Below are positions 60,462 to 64,000 of a DNA stretch of 64,000 nucleotides, in pieces. Each line of letters starts with the position of its first letter. Positions within the stretch are counted from its first letter, which is position 1. A program made the translations under genes and the position numbers. Location of the stretch: positions 186,001-250,000 of the forward strand of contig JBATEX010000190.1 in NCBI GenBank assembly GCA_049664225.1, written 5' to 3'. The DNA is from JAUVRX01 sp049664225. Its GTDB lineage: Bacteria; Acidobacteriota; Thermoanaerobaculia; Multivoradales; JAHEKO01. Under the pieces are notes generated by a model. The model was not told the DNA's origin and made no database searches. It saw only the letters and a list, made by a program, of their open reading frames with translations.

Positions 60462-62480
60462 ATGACCGACCACAACCGCATCCTCTCGCCCATGGATCGC
60501 AGGCGCTTCGTGCAGCTCCTGGCCGGCAGTGCAGCCGCCGCGAGCTTTCCTTTCGCGAGCTCCTGCAGTCGAAGCACCGCCGATGGCCGAAAGGTGATCG
60601 TTCTCGGCTTCGACGGCCTGGACCCGACGATCGTCAAGGGTCTGATGGACACTGGCCGGGCGCCGAATTTCAGGAAGCTGGCCGAGATGGGCTCATTTCT
60701 GCCTTTGGCCACGACCATGCCGGCGTTGAGTCCGGTGGCCTGGTCGAGCTTCATCACGGGCATGACTCCGGGCGGCCACGGTATCGCCGATTTCATTGCC
60801 CGCGACCCAAAGACCTACATGCCGGTCTTCTCGATCTACGAGAACACGGCACCGGACCTAACCATCAGCTTCGGCGATGTGCACCTGCCGATCAAAGGGG
60901 GCGGCCCGGTCAATCTCCGACAGGGCAAGCCTTTTTGGGCCTATCTAACCGAGCAAGGCATCCCCGCCTGGATCTCGAAGATCCCGACCAACTTCCCGGT
61001 TGACGAGACGGCCACCAAGGGAATCGCAGGAATGGGAACGCCGGATCTGATCGACTCCTACGGCTCCTTCAGCTACTGGACTTCGGATCCCTTCGAGCAC
61101 TACCCGGACATCTCCGGAGGCACCGTTCAGTACGTCGATGTCAACCAGAATGTCGTCCGAGCCCAGCTGCTGGGACCCGTCAACTCACTGGTGACACCTT
61201 CCGGCTCGCAGGACCCGTTCGCTGACAACGTCAAGATACCCTTCACCGTCTACCTGGACCCCAAGGAGGATGCCGTCCGCATCGAGATTCAGGGTGAGAC
61301 CCTAGTTCTCAATCAGGGCGAGTACTCGCCCTGGGTTCCGGTGCAGTTCGATCTCCTGCCGGTTCTCGGGTCGGCGAGCGGGATCGTCCGTTTTCTCGTC
61401 AAACAGCTCCGACCCCATTTCCAGCTCTACGCCACGCCGATCAACATCGATCCAGCCAACCAGGCCGCACCAGTGACCTACCCACAAGAGTTCGGGGCGG
61501 AGATCGCGCGGGACATCGGCTCGTTCTGGACCAAGGGTCTGCCCTGCGACACCAAGGCCTTCGACTACCAGATCCTCAATGACGAGGAATACGTCAAGCA
61601 GGCCGAGTTGATTTTGGAAGAACGTCTGGCCCTGTTTGATCACCAGTGGTCGCGGTTCTCGGACGGTTTGTTCTACTTCTACGTTTCGTCCACCGACCAG
61701 GACGCCCACATGCTCTGGCGCAACATGGACGTCTCCCATCCGAAGCACGGAGAGTCCGATGCGCGGTTCGGCTCCTGGATTCCCTATCTTTACGAGAGGA
61801 TGGACGAGATCGTGGGCGAGGTCCTGCCTGCCATCGACGACAAGACGCTGGTCCTGATCTGCTCGGATCACGGGTTCGCGCAGTTCGGACGCCAGTTCCA
61901 CCTCAACACCTGGCTGCGCGACAACGGCTATCTCACGCTCAAGTCGGACGCTGCCAAGAAGGACGAGACTGCCATCACGGACATCGACTGGAAGCAGACC
62001 GTGGCCTACGGTGTCGGCTTCAACGGTCTCTACCTCAATCTGAAGAATCGCGAGGGCCAGGGTATCGTCGACACCGCGAAGGCGCCGGAGATCACCGCTC
62101 GAATCAGCCAAGAGCTGCAAGCCGTGGCCGATCCCGACACAGGAGAGCAGCCGGTTGCCAAGGTCTACAGGCGAGATGACATGTACGTCGGAGAGGCCAC
62201 GCCAATGATGCCCGAGCTACTCGTCGGGTACACCCCGGGCTACCGCAACTCCTCACCCTCGGTGCTCGGGGCGACAGGCAGAGCGACCATCGACCTGAAC
62301 CCCTGGGCCTGGAGCGGCGATCACTCCATGGCCCGTGATCTGGTCCCAGGAAGCCTGTTTTCGAGTCACAAAGTCAGCAGAGCCAAGCCGTCGATCCTCG
62401 ACCTGCCGGTCAGCATTCTGGAGTTCTTCGGCATCGAGAAGCCCGCACAGATGGTGGGCAGCTCCATCTTCCGGAGCTGA
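60462..62480 (+). CDS. Tat-exported phosphodiesterase/nucleotide-pyrophosphatase family protein
   Basis: 672 aa. A twin-arginine signal (MDRRRFVQLLAGSAAAAS) ends in a Cys that may be a lipidation site (FASSC). The catalytic fold shows VIVLGFDGLDPTIVKG, nucleophile region TTMPALSPVAWSSFITGMTP, YFYVSSTDQDAHMLWR and LVLICSDHGFAQFG, all matching active type I phosphodiesterases of the alkaline phosphatase superfamily. Insertions of about 200 residues between them are family-variable. The ATG at 60462 follows AGGGA. It is divergent from the small membrane gene; its stop is 59 bp from the convergent lipoprotein gene. Confidence 0.9.
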   Translation: MTDHNRILSPMDRRRFVQLLAGSAAAASFPFASSCSRSTADGRKVIVLGFDGLDPTIVKGLMDTGRAPNFRKLAEMGSFLPLATTMPALSPVAWSSFITGMTPGGHGIADFIARDPKTYMPVFSIYENTAPDLTISFGDVHLPIKGGGPVNLRQGKPFWAYLTEQGIPAWISKIPTNFPVDETATKGIAGMGTPDLIDSYGSFSYWTSDPFEHYPDISGGTVQYVDVNQNVVRAQLLGPVNSLVTPSGSQDPFADNVKIPFTVYLDPKEDAVRIEIQGETLVLNQGEYSPWVPVQFDLLPVLGSASGIVRFLVKQLRPHFQLYATPINIDPANQAAPVTYPQEFGAEIARDIGSFWTKGLPCDTKAFDYQILNDEEYVKQAELILEERLALFDHQWSRFSDGLFYFYVSSTDQDAHMLWRNMDVSHPKHGESDARFGSWIPYLYERMDEIVGEVLPAIDDKTLVLICSDHGFAQFGRQFHLNTWLRDNGYLTLKSDAAKKDETAITDIDWKQTVAYGVGFNGLYLNLKNREGQGIVDTAKAPEITARISQELQAVADPDTGEQPVAKVYRRDDMYVGEATPMMPELLVGYTPGYRNSSPSVLGATGRATIDLNPWAWSGDHSMARDLVPGSLFSSHKVSRAKPSILDLPVSILEFFGIEKPAQMVGSSIFRS

Positions 62481-62539
62481 GATTTCCAGCGCCTCACCAC
62501 CAGGAACAGTACGGAAGAGCGCCAGCGTTCTCGAGCAGC

Positions 62540-63775
62540 CTATTGGATGTAGCCCAGACTCTTGAGTTGCTCGAGCGCCTCGTCATCGAGCTCTTCGGTC
62601 CGTCTTTCGGGATCCAAGGAGGCGGCTGAGACCATCTTCTTCCAAGCACCAAGGTGGTCCTCGAGCACCGTGACTCTCTTTTCATCAGAGGCAGCCACAT
62701 CCGTCTGCTCTGCTGGATCGACTGCCAGAACGTAGAGCTCGCTCGGGCCATCGACGCCCTGTTGGACCAATCGGTACCCTCCCAGGGCCGCGTAGCACGG
62801 TCCATCCACTCCCGCCGACTCGCCGAAGGCCACATAGGGCGGCGTTCCAGCTCCCTCGATGACCGGCACGAGACTCCGACCCTGGATCTCGGCCGCTGGC
62901 TCTTCGCCCAGCAGTTCGAGAAGAGTTGGGCCGAGATCGATCACCTCCACGATCTTGTCGACTGCACGCACATTTTGCAGTCGGGGACTCTTCACAACCA
63001 TCGAGACGTGGGTTTCCGGCGAGTAGATCGACGCATCGCCGACTTCGCCGTGCTCACCCAGCTCGAACCCGGTAAGGGACACAACGGCGATCGTTGCCTT
63101 GTCAGCCAAGCCAACTGCGTCGAGACCTTCGAGAACGCGACCAGCCAGTCTGTCGAGAGCTTCGACCTGCACGGTATAGGTTTCGGCAGCGTTGTCTGCG
63201 TCAACCGCAGAGCTTGGAACGGTGCCTACCTCGACGACCAGAAAGAAGTCCGCTTCACTGTTCTGTCCGGCCCACTCGAGTGCCCCGTCGAGCGCTTGCG
63301 GCCCGGTTTCGAAAACATCGAAGCCCTGCTCCAACCCTAGCCCCTCGAAGACGTCTCCACTGGTCAGAAAAGCCGCCGTCTTCAACCCCGCCCCGGCCAG
63401 GGCTTCGGGCAGAGTGCCCGCCTCCTCGACGAGTCGATCTCCGGGTTCGACCAGACCGTGGGTCGTCGGGTAGAGCCCGGTGAGCAACGAGGCCATCGAC
63501 GCGGCTGCGTCGGGCGTTTGGGCGAAGGCCCGGTCGAAGCGGACCGCTCCGCTGGCGAACGTATCCAAATTCGGCGTCGAGCTTGGACGTGCACCGTAGC
63601 TGCCTTGGTGGTCGACCCGGACGCCGTCCATCAGCAACACCACGACCGGGTGATGGCCGGTGGCTACCGCACCTGCCGCACCTTCTGTTGAGACGGAGTC
63701 GGAAGGCCCGGAGCAAGACATCGAGGTCAAGGTGATCGTCAAAAGCATGACGAAGAGTCGTTTCTGATCGTTCAT
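62540..63775 (-). CDS. Sulfatase-fold lipoprotein lacking catalytic motifs (probable pseudoenzyme)
   Basis: 411 aa. A lipoprotein signal (MNDQKRLFVMLLTITLTSMS then Cys) leads to an alkaline-phosphatase-superfamily fold. The first metal Asp is kept (VVVLLMDGVRVDHQGSYG) and GLYPTTHG follows as usual. The sulfatase Cys/Ser-X-Pro-X-Arg site is replaced by AQTPDAAASMASLLTG. The expected SDHGE ligand motif reads SLTGFELGEHG, and the HFFDPHDPY-type segment is absent. It may therefore bind rather than hydrolyse. The ATG at 63775 has GGAG nine bases upstream. Confidence 0.88.
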   Translation of the reverse strand: MNDQKRLFVMLLTITLTSMSCSGPSDSVSTEGAAGAVATGHHPVVVLLMDGVRVDHQGSYGARPSSTPNLDTFASGAVRFDRAFAQTPDAAASMASLLTGLYPTTHGLVEPGDRLVEEAGTLPEALAGAGLKTAAFLTSGDVFEGLGLEQGFDVFETGPQALDGALEWAGQNSEADFFLVVEVGTVPSSAVDADNAAETYTVQVEALDRLAGRVLEGLDAVGLADKATIAVVSLTGFELGEHGEVGDASIYSPETHVSMVVKSPRLQNVRAVDKIVEVIDLGPTLLELLGEEPAAEIQGRSLVPVIEGAGTPPYVAFGESAGVDGPCYAALGGYRLVQQGVDGPSELYVLAVDPAEQTDVAASDEKRVTVLEDHLGAWKKMVSAASLDPERRTEELDDEALEQLKSLGYIQ

Positions 63776-63981
63776 ATCCATGTCTCCAAGAGAAAAAGGA
63801 CAATACCAACAGGAGCCAGCGATGGGAACCACCCTTCAGCACAAGGCCGGACACCCATCCTGACGATGGTGGAACCTGTCACAGTGGCATCGGCCCCTCC
63901 CGGCTATTCTGGATCGAGGTCATGTAGCGCCTGACTGGCCGGGCAGGAACGCTTCGATCAAGGATCCTCTAGGAGGTACTC

Positions 63982-64000
63982 ATGTCCAGGACTCCTCAGA
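63982..64000 (+). CDS. Start of a further gene running off the right edge
   Basis: An ATG at 63982 is preceded by a perfect AGGAGG six bases upstream. Only MSRTPQ is visible, too little to identify a product. It is divergent from the lipoprotein gene with a 206-bp gap. Confidence 0.5.

Noticed and set aside
1..64000. CRISPR array, rRNA genes or complete insertion sequence
   Set aside because: No regularly spaced short repeats with unique spacers, no rRNA-like sequence and no transposase gene were found.

Overview
The window is GC-rich, densely packed DNA from a diderm (Gram-negative) bacterium. It encodes outer-membrane assembly (BamA, Skp/OmpH), early lipid A synthesis (LpxD, FabZ, LpxA), lipoprotein sorting (LolC/E-LolD) and a PilB/GspE-type secretion ATPase. 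It also encodes ClpC and PyrR, which are more often discussed in Gram-positives, together with a dockerin-bearing exported hydrolase and an exported repeat protein ending in a DGFESGDTS-type tail. That combination points to Acidobacteriota, perhaps Thermoanaerobaculia or a relative. This placement is inference from gene content; no 16S rRNA gene is present.

Layout. (1) 1-3876, minus strand: 5' part of guaA, then gpsA, plsY and cinA. (2) 3969-6184, plus: an exported propeller-like protein and an SGNH hydrolase with dockerin, behind a near-consensus promoter that predicts an almost leaderless mRNA. (3) 6213-11972, minus: pyrimidine-nucleoside phosphorylase, a membrane-anchored TPR-like protein, tRNA-Arg(CCT), apt, yqaA, pcm, surE and MTA phosphorylase. 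(4) 12084-24525, minus: lysS, lolC/E, lolD, clpC, bamA, skp, lpxD, fabZ, lpxA and a Gfo/Idh/MocA oxidoreductase, an envelope-biogenesis superoperon. (5) 24716-28446: purine nucleoside phosphorylase, a 183-bp palindrome-ended mobile element, a coiled-coil protein, hpt and ridA. (6) 28443-36860, minus: hisS, aspS, aroB, an HD-GYP receptor, a roadblock protein, ftsY and an unknown gene. (7) 36993-42153: GT2 glycosyltransferase, thioesterase, aroC, a DMT transporter (minus) and the PilB/GspE ATPase. (8) 42163-48214, minus: pyrR-pyrB-pyrC, inositol monophosphatase, M23 peptidase, a bactofilin-like protein and a small membrane protein. (9) 48433-53848: smc, a small membrane ORF, a DUF1579-like protein and a CDF metal transporter (minus). 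(10) 53988-64000: tRNA-Thr(CGT) followed by an accessory block with the repeat protein, three alkaline-phosphatase-superfamily proteins, a NoeA-like methyltransferase, a tiny membrane protein and a second copy of the mobile element.

How the genes work together. There is an unusual concentration of nucleotide salvage and synthesis functions: GuaA, PyNP, Apt, SurE, MTAP, PNP, HPRT, PyrR/B/C. The envelope set covers lipid A acylation, outer-membrane protein insertion and lipoprotein release. The pairing of M23 peptidase with a bactofilin-like protein suggests cell-shape control. Many neighbouring genes overlap by four bases in an NTGA configuration (ATGA, GTGA, TTGA and one CTGA), implying widespread translational coupling.

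The most interesting signals are the following. Two near-identical 183-bp elements sit exactly on a CTAG that carries the stop codon of the neighbouring gene. There is a probable CTG start codon for the lpxA-adjacent oxidoreductase. A perfect hairpin sequesters the clpC ribosome-binding site. A sulfatase-fold lipoprotein has lost its catalytic motifs. A conserved-looking trio (tiny YLDPAAGS membrane protein, SAM methyltransferase, membrane sulfatase-fold enzyme) is interrupted by the mobile element.
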